Part shown: positions 6,971-16,161 of the stretch, piece by piece
Layout of the letters: each line of letters starts with the position of its first letter
How positions within the stretch are numbered: position 1 is the stretch's first letter
Source: Geomonas azotofigens
GTDB lineage: Bacteria; Desulfobacterota; Desulfuromonadia; Geobacterales; Geobacteraceae
DNA: 64,000 nt
Assembly: GCF_018919395.1 (NCBI RefSeq)
Contig: NZ_JAHLME010000002.1
Coordinates: 784,182-848,181 of the forward strand
Direction: 5' to 3'
Program-made: the position numbers and the translations under genes
Notes under the pieces: generated by a model
Told to the model about the DNA's origin: nothing
The model's input: the letters and a program-made list of their open reading frames with translations, nothing else
Databases searched by the model: none

Positions 6971-9937
6971 TCAACCTGCTCGATCCAGCACCGCCCTCAC
7001 CTTGTGCAGCAGCGCCATCGGCTGCACCGGCTTCATGATCAGGTCGACGCTGTCGTCGAGGACGCCGCGGGTTTTCATGAAATCGGCGGTGTAGCCGCTG
7101 GAATAGAGCACCCTGGCGCCGGGGTCGACCCTCCGGATCTCCTCGAAGGCCTCCCGGCCGTTTTTCCCCGGCATGATGACGTCCATCAGCACCAGGTCGA
7201 TCTTGCCGCGGTGCTCGAGGAACTTCCGCACGCAGTCGCCGCCGTCCACCGCCAGCACCACCTGGTAGCCGTACTTCTTGAGCAGCGTTTCCACGAGCCC
7301 CCTGACGCTCGCATCATCCTCAGCCACCAGTATCGTCTCGGTGCCCATCTCGGGCACCGCCAGGTCCGGCTCTGAGGCGTGCCCCTCCGCCCCGGTGGCC
7401 GCCTCGGGGAGGTAGATCTTGAAGGTGGTCCCCTCGCCCGGCTCGCTGTAGACGTTGATGAACCCCTTGTGCTGCTTGACGATGCCGTACACGATGGACA
7501 TCCCCAGCCCCGTCCCCTTGCCGACCGCCTTGGTGGAGAAGAAGGGTTCGAAGATCCTGTCGCGGGTCGCCCGGTCCATGCCGCTGCCGGAGTCGGAGAC
7601 GAGGATGCAGGCGTAGCGCCCCGGGGCGCCGTACCCCTGCGACCGGGCATAGGCCTCGTCCACCTGCTGCCAGCAGGTCTCGATGGTGAGGGTGCCGCCG
7701 TCGGGCATGGCGTCGCGGGCATTGGTGGCGAGGTTCATGAGGACCTGTTCCAGCTGGGTGCCGTCGGCCAGGACGTTGAGCGGGTCGCGGGCGGGGGTGA
7801 ACTGGAGCTCCACGTCCTCGCCGATGATGCGCAGCAGGAATTTCTGCACCTGCCCAACCAGCACGTTCAGGTCCAGGACGCGCGGGTTCATGACCTGCTT
7901 GCGGCTGAAGGTGAGCAGACCGCGGGTGAGCTGGGAGCCGCGCTCGGCGGCCGCGATGATCTGCCCAACCTGGTCGTGCTGCAGCCTGCCGAGCGAGCCG
8001 TCCAGCTCCAGGAAATTGCCGTACCCCACGATGACGGTGAGGATGTTGTTGAAGTCGTGGGCGATCCCCCCGGCCAGGTGCCCGATCGCCTCCATCTTCT
8101 GGGACTGCCTGAGCTGCTCCTCGAGGTGCTTCTTCTCGGTCTCATCGCTGATCACGCAGGCGATCCTGGTGTTCCCTCCCCGGTCCTCGACCGGCGTGAA
8201 GGTCACGCTGATTACGCGCACCCCGCGGTCGGGATAGGCCTCTTCCGTCTCGAAACGTACCGACTGACCGGCGAGACAGGCGTCCAGGTGGTGCTTGACC
8301 TTGGCGAAATACGCCTCACCGACGACCTCGGGCACGGTCCGCCCCACCACCTGCTCCAGGGTGAGGTCGCGGTAGCGCAGGTAGGTGCCGTTGGCCATGC
8401 GGTAGCGGTAGTCGCGGTCCAGGACGCACACCAGGTCACGGGAGCACTCGACCACCTTCTGGTACTCGAGCAGTTGTTCCTCGGAGCGCCTCTTCTCCGA
8501 GATGTAGTTCGCCTGCTGGGCGTTCTGCTCCGCCAGCCGGGAGAGCTGGTGCATCGCCTCCAGTTCCTGGGCTACCCGGGAGCTGGCGATGCCGAGCACG
8601 GTCTCGATGAGGGGGCGGTTACGCAGCGGCGCCAGGCTCATGATGCCGAGGAGCCCCATCCCCTCCCCCTGGGCGTCCCAAAGCGGCACCGCCGCGTACC
8701 CCTCCACCGCCAGGTCGCGCAGGATCTTGTCCTGCGGGAACAGCGCGGTCACCCCTTCCGGGTAGACACAGAGGCTCTTCCCCACCACGTTGTCGCAGGG
8801 GGTGCCGGCAAGGCGGTAGCTGATGTCGCTCCCCTCCCCCGACCGGGCGTAGAAGCCGTGGGTGCGGGCCCAGCCGGGCTCGTCGCCGAGTCGGGCCACG
8901 AAGGCGTAATCGACGTCGAGGCAGGTGGCGAGGTGCCGGTTGATGCCGTAGAGGAGCTTGTCGCCCCGGTGCCTGGCCCCGCAGTCGTTGATGAAGTAGA
9001 GCGTCTCCTCGATCAGCTTCCGGTCCGCGGCCTGCCTGACGATCTCGTCGGTCTTTTTGCGCACCTGGAGACGGAGCAGGATGATGAAGATGCCGGCAAC
9101 GGCGAGGAACAGGACCAGTCCGATCAGGATCGGGGCGAGCCAGCCGGGCACGACGTGAATGGAGGCCGCGCCGCCGTGGGACCAGCGGTCCAGGGCCTTG
9201 TGGTAGGGCGACCCCTCGGTGCCGCGCCACCCCTCGAGGTAGCGGTCCAGGGTGGCGAGGAGACCGGCGTTGCGTCCCTTGCCCGTGGCGAGAAAGATAT
9301 CGAAGGGGTTGAAGATGATGCCGGAGGAGACCAGGCCGTACTGGTACTGCTTGGCCGCGCCGAAGGTGTTGTTGACCACCCCGGCGTCGACCCGGCCGGC
9401 AACGACCGCCTGGAAGATCTCCTCGAAGTTGCCGTATTCCACGAAGCGGCAGTTGATGCCGAACTTCTCCACCATGTTGCGGAAGCTCGCGCCGTTGAAG
9501 TCCCGCTTCATCACCGCGACCGTCTTCCCCTCGACGTCCTTGATGCTGTTCAGGTTCGCCTTGCGCGGGACGTAGAGCTCCCCCCACACGGTGAGCAGGG
9601 GCACCTTGCCGTAGTCGAGGAATTGGGCGCGTTCGCTGGTCCAGGCAACGCTGGTGAGCAGGTCGACCTCGCCGTTCTTGATGCGGGAGATCCCCTCCGC
9701 CCAGTCGCCGTAGACGTATTCGACGCGCCACCCTTCCCGGCGCGCGATCTCGGCGAGGGTGTCGACGTAGAAGCCCTGGACGCTGCCGTCCTTGGCCTTG
9801 AAGATGCCGGGATAGAAGTTGAACGCGGCGATGCGCACCGTCTGCTGGACAGCACAGGCAGGGGGAGTGTGGAGGGCGAGCAAACCGAGCCAGAGCACGG
9901 TAAGCATGATAAAAAGTCGTGCGGTAACGCGCTTCAC
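6971..9937 (-). CDS. Hybrid histidine kinase with solute-binding (SBP_bac_3), GAF and PAS domains
   Basis: The 988-residue protein, read from GTG 9937 behind CTGGAG, opens with a signal peptide (ending PPACA). It carries a periplasmic amino-acid-type binding domain (about 30-255), one membrane helix (about 265-287), a GAF-like domain (about 310-460), a PAS domain (about 490-605), a HisKA domain with His near 625 in GGIAHDFNN, an HATPase and a C-terminal receiver with Asp near 917 in LVLMDVIMPG. The longer frame up to 10045 would put 36 non-signal residues in front of the signal peptide, so I rejected that start. It ends the CheA gene cluster, about 140 bases after cheA. With an attached receiver and no output domain it needs an unidentified downstream partner. 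Confidence 0.9.
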   Translation of the reverse strand: MKRVTARLFIMLTVLWLGLLALHTPPACAVQQTVRIAAFNFYPGIFKAKDGSVQGFYVDTLAEIARREGWRVEYVYGDWAEGISRIKNGEVDLLTSVAWTSERAQFLDYGKVPLLTVWGELYVPRKANLNSIKDVEGKTVAVMKRDFNGASFRNMVEKFGINCRFVEYGNFEEIFQAVVAGRVDAGVVNNTFGAAKQYQYGLVSSGIIFNPFDIFLATGKGRNAGLLATLDRYLEGWRGTEGSPYHKALDRWSHGGAASIHVVPGWLAPILIGLVLFLAVAGIFIILLRLQVRKKTDEIVRQAADRKLIEETLYFINDCGARHRGDKLLYGINRHLATCLDVDYAFVARLGDEPGWARTHGFYARSGEGSDISYRLAGTPCDNVVGKSLCVYPEGVTALFPQDKILRDLAVEGYAAVPLWDAQGEGMGLLGIMSLAPLRNRPLIETVLGIASSRVAQELEAMHQLSRLAEQNAQQANYISEKRRSEEQLLEYQKVVECSRDLVCVLDRDYRYRMANGTYLRYRDLTLEQVVGRTVPEVVGEAYFAKVKHHLDACLAGQSVRFETEEAYPDRGVRVISVTFTPVEDRGGNTRIACVISDETEKKHLEEQLRQSQKMEAIGHLAGGIAHDFNNILTVIVGYGNFLELDGSLGRLQHDQVGQIIAAAERGSQLTRGLLTFSRKQVMNPRVLDLNVLVGQVQKFLLRIIGEDVELQFTPARDPLNVLADGTQLEQVLMNLATNARDAMPDGGTLTIETCWQQVDEAYARSQGYGAPGRYACILVSDSGSGMDRATRDRIFEPFFSTKAVGKGTGLGMSIVYGIVKQHKGFINVYSEPGEGTTFKIYLPEAATGAEGHASEPDLAVPEMGTETILVAEDDASVRGLVETLLKKYGYQVVLAVDGGDCVRKFLEHRGKIDLVLMDVIMPGKNGREAFEEIRRVDPGARVLYSSGYTADFMKTRGVLDDSVDLIMKPVQPMALLHKVRAVLDRAG

Positions 9938-10075
9938 GCAGAAACTCCAGAAAACAGGGGCCTGGATACTGCCGGAAGAAACAGGAGGAGCTTGCGAAAA
10001 ATGGGGCCTATAGTACACAGCATCTGCTGACTTGTCCAGCCACAAGGTGCTCCCCTCCCCATGGCGGGTCCGCGG

Positions 10076-12184
10076 TCAGGCCGCCCCCTCGGCCGTTTTG
10101 AAGATGGTGGGGACGTCCAGGATGAGGGCCACCGAGCCGTCCCCCAGGATGGTGGCGCCGGACATCCCCTCGACCTGCTGGTACATCCGCCCCAGGGACT
10201 TGATCACGGTCTGGTGCTCCCCGATCACCCAGTCCACCACGAGCCCCACCCGTTTCCCCTCCAACTGGCAGATGACCACCTGCTGGATCGGGGGGGCCTT
10301 CCCCTCGATGCGGAACATCTTCCTGAGCGGGATGTAGGGGACCAGCTTCTCGCGCACCAGGAGCAGGTCGCGCCCGTGCCCCTGTTCGATCTCCTTCTCG
10401 GTGAGCAGGATACATTCGTCCACCATGGCCAGGGGCATGACGAAGCGGTCCTTGCCGATCTGCACCAAGAGGCTCTCGATGATGGCCAGGGTGAGCGGGA
10501 TCTTCAGGGTGATGCAGGTGCCGCGGCCCGGCTCGCTCTTCACGTCGATGCTGCCGCGCAGCCCCTCGATGGCCTGCTTGACCACGTCCATGCCGACGCC
10601 GCGCCCCGAGACGGAGGTCACCTTGGCCGCGGTCGAGAAGCCGGGAGCGAAGATGAGCTGCCAGATCTCGCGGTCGGCGAGTTCCGCACCCGCGGAGATG
10701 ATCTTTCTCTCCACGGCCTTGGCCCGGATGGCGTCCACGTTCAAGCCGGCCCCGTCGTCGCGGATGGTGATCAGCACGCTGTCGCCGGAGTGCACCGCGG
10801 CGAGGTGGATGGTGCCGCTTCGCGGCTTTCCCTTGGCCAGGCGCTGTTCCGGCGTCTCGACGCCGTGGTCGATGCTGTTACGGATGATGTGCACCAGGGG
10901 GTCGTTGAGCTTCTCGATCACCGTCTTGTCCAGCTCGGTGTCGGCCCCCTCGGTGGTGAGCTCGATCTCCTTGCCAAGCTCCGCCGAGAGGTCCCGGACC
11001 AGCCGCTTGAACTTCGAGAAGGTGGCGCCGATGGGGAGCATCCTGATGTCGAGCGCGTTGTCCCTCAAGTCGTTGGTGAGCCGCTCCACCTCCTCGGCCA
11101 CCGATACCAGCTCGGCATGCCGCTTCAACTCCTGGGCCACCAGGCTCAGGCGCGCCTGGACCGTCACCAGCTCGCCCACAAGGTTCACCAGGAGGTCGAG
11201 CTTGTCCGCGCTGACCCGGATGCTGGAGGCGGCTTCCTGGCTCTGGGTCTGGGCCTGCCGCTCCTGGCGCATTTCCTTGACGTGCTGCTGCTCGACCAGC
11301 GCCGAGGTGATGGTGGCGGCGTTGACGAGTCCCGCCTCGAGCGCCAGCTCGCCGAATTTCTTCTGTTTCCCCAAGAGCTCGTCCATCTGCTCCGGCGTCA
11401 GGTCGCCGCGCTCGATGAGGATCTCGCCGAGTTTCTTGTATCCCCCCGCCGCCTCCTCGACGCTGCCGTCGTCGATGACGGTGACGCTCAGCTCGCAGGA
11501 GTCGGTGACGAAGATGAAGACGTCGTCGATGGCGTCCCTTCCCGCGCAGGTGCTGAGGATCACGTCCCAGTACAGGTAGCAGAGCTCCGGATCGAGCGCG
11601 TCCAGGGTCCGCATGTCGCAGGTGTTGGCCACGACGCGGCACGGCCCGAGCTCCTGCAGCTCGCGCAACAGGCTCAACGGGTTGACGCCGCTGTTGAAGA
11701 TCGCGGGTTCCGGCCGGAACCGGATCCGGTAGGTGACCATCGGCGCCGCCGCCTCAACCTTTTCCGGTGCGCCCTGGGCAACCGTTGGCGCCCCTTCCTC
11801 CCCCGGGTCGGGGACCAGGGCGCGAAAGCCCCTGATCACCTCTTCGTTTCGTTGCACATCGGCCGGCGCGCCGCTCTCCGCGGCCTCCAGCATGGCGAGG
11901 ATGCGGTCCCGCGCGGCGAGGCTCAGGTTGACCAGCTCCTTGCTCACCGCCAGCTCGCCGTTGCGCACCAGGTCGTAGACCGTCTCCACGTTGTGGGTGA
12001 ACGAGGCGATGTCATCGAAGCCGAACATGGCGCCGGAGCCCTTGATGGTGTGCATGGTCCGGAACACCCGCCCCACCAGCCCGAGGTCGGCAGGGTTATC
12101 CTCCATCTCGAGCAGCGCCTCCTCGAGGTCCGCCAGCAGCTCCCGTGCCTCGTCCTTGAACGCCTGGGCAAAAGCATCACTCAT
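10076..12184 (-). CDS. cheA: CheA chemotaxis-type histidine kinase with an inserted MshEN-like segment
   Basis: The 702-residue kinase has an N-terminal HPt domain with phosphorylatable His45 in MHTIKGSG. A variable domain follows (about 150-245). Next comes a linker, about 248-300, resembling a MshEN tandem (LGEILIERGDLTPEQMDELL, then FGELALEAGLVNAATITSAL). The CheA dimerisation helices, the HATPase (HIIRNSIDHG as N-box, DDGAGL and GRGVGMD as G-boxes) and a C-terminal CheW-like domain complete it. Its start overlaps the stop of the STAS gene by 4 bases (ATGA), so the two are translationally coupled. No separate CheW, CheB or CheD lies in the window. MshEN domains in other proteins bind c-di-GMP; whether this one does is not known. 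Confidence 0.93.
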   Translation of the reverse strand: MSDAFAQAFKDEARELLADLEEALLEMEDNPADLGLVGRVFRTMHTIKGSGAMFGFDDIASFTHNVETVYDLVRNGELAVSKELVNLSLAARDRILAMLEAAESGAPADVQRNEEVIRGFRALVPDPGEEGAPTVAQGAPEKVEAAAPMVTYRIRFRPEPAIFNSGVNPLSLLRELQELGPCRVVANTCDMRTLDALDPELCYLYWDVILSTCAGRDAIDDVFIFVTDSCELSVTVIDDGSVEEAAGGYKKLGEILIERGDLTPEQMDELLGKQKKFGELALEAGLVNAATITSALVEQQHVKEMRQERQAQTQSQEAASSIRVSADKLDLLVNLVGELVTVQARLSLVAQELKRHAELVSVAEEVERLTNDLRDNALDIRMLPIGATFSKFKRLVRDLSAELGKEIELTTEGADTELDKTVIEKLNDPLVHIIRNSIDHGVETPEQRLAKGKPRSGTIHLAAVHSGDSVLITIRDDGAGLNVDAIRAKAVERKIISAGAELADREIWQLIFAPGFSTAAKVTSVSGRGVGMDVVKQAIEGLRGSIDVKSEPGRGTCITLKIPLTLAIIESLLVQIGKDRFVMPLAMVDECILLTEKEIEQGHGRDLLLVREKLVPYIPLRKMFRIEGKAPPIQQVVICQLEGKRVGLVVDWVIGEHQTVIKSLGRMYQQVEGMSGATILGDGSVALILDVPTIFKTAEGAA

Positions 12185-12543
12185 ACCGCCACCTTATCCG
12201 TGTCGATGTGCCAGACGCAGGTCCTGTCGACGTCCATCACGCACCCCTTGAGCCTGGGCATCCCCGCCACCGCGGCGGTCGCCGCCAGCGCTTCGTTGCG
12301 GCCGGTAACCGTGCAGGGTAGCCCCCGCGCCACGGAGGTCCTGTGGCAGCTGCACAGAAGCTGCAGCCCGGTCACGTCGATGTCGGTGAGCCCGGCCACG
12401 GAAAGCTCCACCGGCTTGCCCGCGGCGAAGGCCTGCAGCAGCCGCTCCCTGAGCTCCCCGACATTGGCTATGGTCATCTCCCCCGAGAAGGTGACCAGGG
12501 TACGGTCCTTCCTCTTCGATACCTTCACGTGTGCCCCGTCCAT
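12181..12543 (-). CDS. STAS-domain protein (anti-sigma-factor-antagonist type)
   Basis: The 120-residue protein is a lone STAS domain: strand TLVTFSGEMTIANVGELRERL, then VELSVAGLTDIDVTGLQLL, which corresponds to the SpoIIAA phosphorylation-loop region. The usual D-S-S-G is D-V-T-G, so Thr would be the possible phosphosite. It lies between the receptor gene and cheA and overlaps cheA by 4 bases. STAS proteins appear in some wsp- and che-like clusters; here it could couple the chemosensory module to a partner-switching or diguanylate-type output. That link is inference. Confidence 0.85.
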   Translation of the reverse strand: MDGAHVKVSKRKDRTLVTFSGEMTIANVGELRERLLQAFAAGKPVELSVAGLTDIDVTGLQLLCSCHRTSVARGLPCTVTGRNEALAATAAVAGMPRLKGCVMDVDRTCVWHIDTDKVAV

Positions 12544-12560
12544 GGTTTATCCTTCTTGGC

Positions 12561-12593
12561 GGTCCGGGCGGCGCGGAAATCGCCGCCCGGACC
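12561..12593. repeat. Strong intercistronic hairpin
   Basis: GGTCCGGGCGGCG (12561-12573) and CGCCGCCCGGACC (12581-12593) form a perfect 13-bp stem with a 7-base loop, between the receptor stop and the STAS start. There is no U-run on the minus strand, so it may reduce expression or act as an RNA processing or stability element rather than fully terminate. Confidence 0.75.
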
Positions 12594-12602
12594 CGTTTCG
12601 TG

Positions 12603-15600
12603 CTAGAACCTCTCGAAGTCGCCGTCGCTGTCCATATCGGCCAGCATCAGGTCATGCCCCATGGCCTTCTTGGTCTGCGCGGCCGGCCTCTGCTTCAACT
12701 GCTTCACCTCGTTCTTGGTTGCCGACTTGGTGAGCTGCTTGGGCGCCGCCTGGTGCCCGCGCGCCACCATGTCAATCCTGAAGAAGGAGATGGTCGACTG
12801 CAGCTGCTCCGACTGCGAGGAAAGCTCCTCGGCGGTGGAGGCCATCTCCTCGCTGGCCGAGGCGTTTTGCTGGATCACCTGGTCCAGCTGCTGGATCGCC
12901 TTGTTGATCTGCTGGGCGCCGGTGTCCTGCTCCTTGCTGGAGGCGTTGATCTCCTGCACCAGCTCGGCCGTCTTCTGGATGTCGGGGAGGATGGCGGAGA
13001 GCATCTCACCGGCCCGCTCGGCGACCTCGACGCTGGTTATCGACAGCTCCGAGATCTCGCCCGCGGCGACCTGGCTCCTTTCGGCGAGCTTTCTCACCTC
13101 GGAAGCCACCACCGCGAACCCCTTGCCGTGCTCGCCGGCGCGGGCCGCCTCGATGGCCGCGTTCAGGGCCAGCATGTTGGTCTGGCGCGCGATCTCCTCG
13201 ATGATGGAGATCTTGCCGGCGATGTCCTTCATCGCCTGCACCGTCTCGGCGACCGCCTTGCCCCCCTCCTTGGCGTCCTCGGCCGATTTCACCGCGATCT
13301 TCTCGGTCTGCTGCGCGTTGTCCGCGTTCTGCCTGATGTTGGCGCTCATCTCCTCCATGGAGGAGGAGGCCTCCTCGGCGGCGGCCGCCTGCTGCGAGGC
13401 ACCCTCGGACATGGACTGGGCGTTGGCGGAGAGCTGGACGCTGCCGGAAGCGACGTTGTCCGCCGCCACCTTCACCTCGGTGACCACCTCGGTGATCTTG
13501 CCGACCATGGCGGAGAGGGCGTGGATCAGCTCGTCCTGGCTGCTTCTCTCCTTGAGGGAGACCATCAGGTTGCCGTTGGAGACCTCCTTGGCCGCGTCGG
13601 TGATCTTGTTGATCGCCTCGATCAGCACGTTCAGGTTGGTCTTGATCAGGTTGTACTGCCCCTTGTACTCGGTCACGATGGTCGGGGGCATGTCCCCCTT
13701 GGCGATGCGGTCGACGTAGTCCGCGGTCACCATGAGCGGGTTGACGATGTTGGTGACCGTGTCGTTCACGCCGGTGACGAGCTTGTGCCACCCCCCGACG
13801 AAGAGGGCGGCGTCGGCGCGCTTGTCCAGCTCCCCGTCGGCGGCGGCCTTGATGATGATGTCGGTCTGCTCGAGGAGCTCGTTCATCATCTTCACCACCG
13901 CGTTCAGGTTCTCCTTGATGATGTTGTACTGTCCCTTGTACTCGGTGACGATGGCGGGAGGGATGACCCCCTTGGCCACCTTGTCCACGTAATCCGCGGT
14001 CACCATGAGCGGGTTCACGATGTTGGTGACGATGTTGTTCACACCGACCACCAGCTCCTTCCATCCGCCGATGAAGAGGTCGGCGTTGGCGCGCTCGTCA
14101 AGCTGCCCGTCCGCCGCCGCCTTGACCACCTTGTTGGCCTCGATGAGCAGGTTGTTCATGATGTCGATGCAGTTGTTGAGGTTCAGCTTGATCTCGTTGA
14201 AGTCGCCGTTGTAGTTGTCGGTGATGCGCGGCGGGATATCCCCCTTGGAGATGCGGTCCACGTACTCGGCGGCCACGTTCAAGGGCCCGATCACCGCGTC
14301 CAGGGTATCGTTCACCCCCTGCACGATCTTTCTGAAGTCGCCCTCGTGTTTGCTCGCGTCGGCGCGGGTGGCGAGCTTGCCGGCCACCGCCGCCTCGGCG
14401 AGCATGTTCGCGTCGGCGATGAGCGCCTTCAGGTTCGCGCGCACCTGCTCGATGGTGTTGTTGATGAAGGCCTTCTTGCCCGGGAATTTCTCCAGTTCCG
14501 CCTCGAAGTTGCCGCGCCCGAACTCGGCGATGCAGGCCATCGCCTTCTTCTTGACGGCGATGTGGCCGTTCACCATGTTGTTCACGCCCGCGGCCATCTC
14601 GCGGTAGACCCCCTGGTAGTTCTCCGCGGCGATCTGCACGTCGATGTCGCCGAGGTCGTGCTGGGTCGACATGTTCTTCATGTCGGCGATGAGGGCGCCC
14701 AGGGTCTCGATGCAGACGTTCAGGTTGTTCTTGATCTCGTTGAAATCGCCGTTGTAGCTGTCGGTGATTTTCGGCGGGATGTCCCCCTTGGAGATGCGGT
14801 CCACGTACTCGGCGGCCACGTTCAAGGGTCCGATCACCGCGTCCAGGGTGTCGTTCACGCCGGTGACGATCTTTCTGAAGTCGCCCTGGTGCCTGGAGGC
14901 GTCGGCGCGGGTGGCGAGCTTGCCGTCCACCGCGGCCTGGGAAAGCATGCCGGCGTCGGCGACCAGCGCGTTCACCGCGTCGATGCAGACGTTCAGGTTG
15001 TTCTTGATCTCGTTGAAGTCGCCGTTGTAGCTGTCGGTGATTTTCGGCGGCACGTCTCCCTTGGAGATGCGGTCCACGTACTCGGCGGCCACGTTCAGGG
15101 GTCCGATCACCGCGTCGAGGGTGTCGTTCACCCCGGCCACCACCTTCTGGAAGTCTCCCTGGTGCTTTGAAGCGTCGGCGCGGGTGGCGAGTTTGCCGGC
15201 GATGGCCGCGTCGGAGAGCATGGAAGCGTCAACGACCAGCGCCTTGATGGAATCGACCATCTTCTGCATGGCGGCCATGACCGAGTCGCCGTGCACACCC
15301 TTCAGGTCTATAGTGACGCTCATGTCGCCCGCGGCCACGCGGTTAGCGACCTCGCCCACCTCCTTGGGATCGGCACCCAGTTGGCGCTGCACGATCCTCG
15401 TGATGAAGAGCCCGAGCCCGATGGCGAGAGCCATGCCCACCACGATCAGGACCAGCATGATTTTGGTGGCCGAGGTGGCCAGTTCTGCGTTGGAGTCGGC
15501 GGTGAGCTTCGCCTGCTTCAGCTTGGCGTCGACCAGTTTGTCGATGGCGTCCTGCTCCATCTTGGAGAACTTGGCGCCCTCGCCGGTCATGAGGGCGGTA

Positions 15601-16034
15601 GCCTCGTTGTCGCGGTTGGCGAGTGCCAGACGCACGATCTGGTCGATGATGGGCTCATAGCCGGCACGGGCCTGCTTGAACTCCTGGAACAGCTTGCGCC
15701 CCTCGTCGGTGAGGATGGTCTTCTCGAACTCGCCGGCGGCCTTGTCCAGTTCGCCGCGCAGCATCTTGACCCGGTCCACCTTGGCCTGCTCTTCCTGCGG
15801 CGTTTTCGCGGTGAGCAGGTCCCTTAAGTTGACGCGGATGCGCTGGAACGATGTGGAAACGTCCTGCAGGTGCGCGATCGGGATGGTGATTTTCTCGTAC
15901 AGCTTGCTGTCGGCCGCCTCGATGTTGTGAATCTCCCGGATGCCGAAGTACCCGATCGCCCCCGCGATGACGGCTATCGCGATGAACCCCGTCATCAGCT
16001 TTGTCCCCAGCTTCAGATCGTAAAACCACTTCAT
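12603..16034 (-). CDS. Methyl-accepting chemotaxis protein with a poly-HAMP array
   Basis: The 1143-residue receptor starts behind AAGGAGG. TM1 is at about 12-31, a helical four-helix-bundle-type sensor at about 35-190, TM2 at about 192-213, and a canonical HAMP follows. Residues 267-811 hold six repeats of about 91 residues, each looking like two HAMPs. A last HAMP-like segment (about 812-850) leads into the MCP signalling domain, whose hairpin tip reads [20 protein letters not shown]. The C-terminus ends D-F-E-R-F after a flexible tail, which fits the x-[FYW]-x-x-[FYW] pattern of CheR/CheB tether pentapeptides. A CheR-like gene lies just upstream. The sensed signal is unknown. Confidence 0.93.
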   Translation of the reverse strand: MKWFYDLKLGTKLMTGFIAIAVIAGAIGYFGIREIHNIEAADSKLYEKITIPIAHLQDVSTSFQRIRVNLRDLLTAKTPQEEQAKVDRVKMLRGELDKAAGEFEKTILTDEGRKLFQEFKQARAGYEPIIDQIVRLALANRDNEATALMTGEGAKFSKMEQDAIDKLVDAKLKQAKLTADSNAELATSATKIMLVLIVVGMALAIGLGLFITRIVQRQLGADPKEVGEVANRVAAGDMSVTIDLKGVHGDSVMAAMQKMVDSIKALVVDASMLSDAAIAGKLATRADASKHQGDFQKVVAGVNDTLDAVIGPLNVAAEYVDRISKGDVPPKITDSYNGDFNEIKNNLNVCIDAVNALVADAGMLSQAAVDGKLATRADASRHQGDFRKIVTGVNDTLDAVIGPLNVAAEYVDRISKGDIPPKITDSYNGDFNEIKNNLNVCIETLGALIADMKNMSTQHDLGDIDVQIAAENYQGVYREMAAGVNNMVNGHIAVKKKAMACIAEFGRGNFEAELEKFPGKKAFINNTIEQVRANLKALIADANMLAEAAVAGKLATRADASKHEGDFRKIVQGVNDTLDAVIGPLNVAAEYVDRISKGDIPPRITDNYNGDFNEIKLNLNNCIDIMNNLLIEANKVVKAAADGQLDERANADLFIGGWKELVVGVNNIVTNIVNPLMVTADYVDKVAKGVIPPAIVTEYKGQYNIIKENLNAVVKMMNELLEQTDIIIKAAADGELDKRADAALFVGGWHKLVTGVNDTVTNIVNPLMVTADYVDRIAKGDMPPTIVTEYKGQYNLIKTNLNVLIEAINKITDAAKEVSNGNLMVSLKERSSQDELIHALSAMVGKITEVVTEVKVAADNVASGSVQLSANAQSMSEGASQQAAAAEEASSSMEEMSANIRQNADNAQQTEKIAVKSAEDAKEGGKAVAETVQAMKDIAGKISIIEEIARQTNMLALNAAIEAARAGEHGKGFAVVASEVRKLAERSQVAAGEISELSITSVEVAERAGEMLSAILPDIQKTAELVQEINASSKEQDTGAQQINKAIQQLDQVIQQNASASEEMASTAEELSSQSEQLQSTISFFRIDMVARGHQAAPKQLTKSATKNEVKQLKQRPAAQTKKAMGHDLMLADMDSDGDFERF
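13602..15236 (-). repeat. Six tandem ~91-residue (about 273-bp) double-HAMP repeats within the receptor gene
   Basis: Repeat units start at about residues 267, 358, 449, 539, 630 and 721. Units 1, 2 and 4 share near-identical stretches such as [19 protein letters not shown] and SKGD-[VI]-PP-[KR]-ITD-[SN]-YNGDF. Units 5 and 6 are a second subtype with [11 protein letters not shown] and TEYKGQYN. Unit 3 is the most diverged. Nucleotide identity between units 1, 2 and 4 is visibly high, which suggests recent duplication or gene conversion. Confidence 0.9.
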
Positions 16035-16161
16035 GTCTGCCTCCTTGATTCCGCGTTATCGCCCGGCTACACGACCGCCACGGCGGTTTCCGTGTCGGCG
16101 CGGGGACTTGTCATTTCAGGTTTGCTGCGTTTTCAGCACCTCGACCAGGACCTGCCACAAA

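Noticed and set aside
7379-10030. An 883-codon open frame on the plus strand, antisense to the hybrid kinase
   Set aside because: It mirrors the GC-rich kinase gene, has Val/Gly/Asp/Leu/His-rich composition without domains, and no proper start; the kinase on the other strand has recognisable domains throughout.
9938-10045. Upstream start (10045) for the first hybrid kinase
   Set aside because: It would place 36 polar residues before a clear signal peptide; GTG 9937 has a good ribosome binding site.
10061-15170. Two long plus-strand frames (890 and 879 codons) opposite cheA and the receptor
   Set aside because: They are low-complexity mirror frames of well-supported genes; the repeats in the second simply reflect the HAMP repeats.
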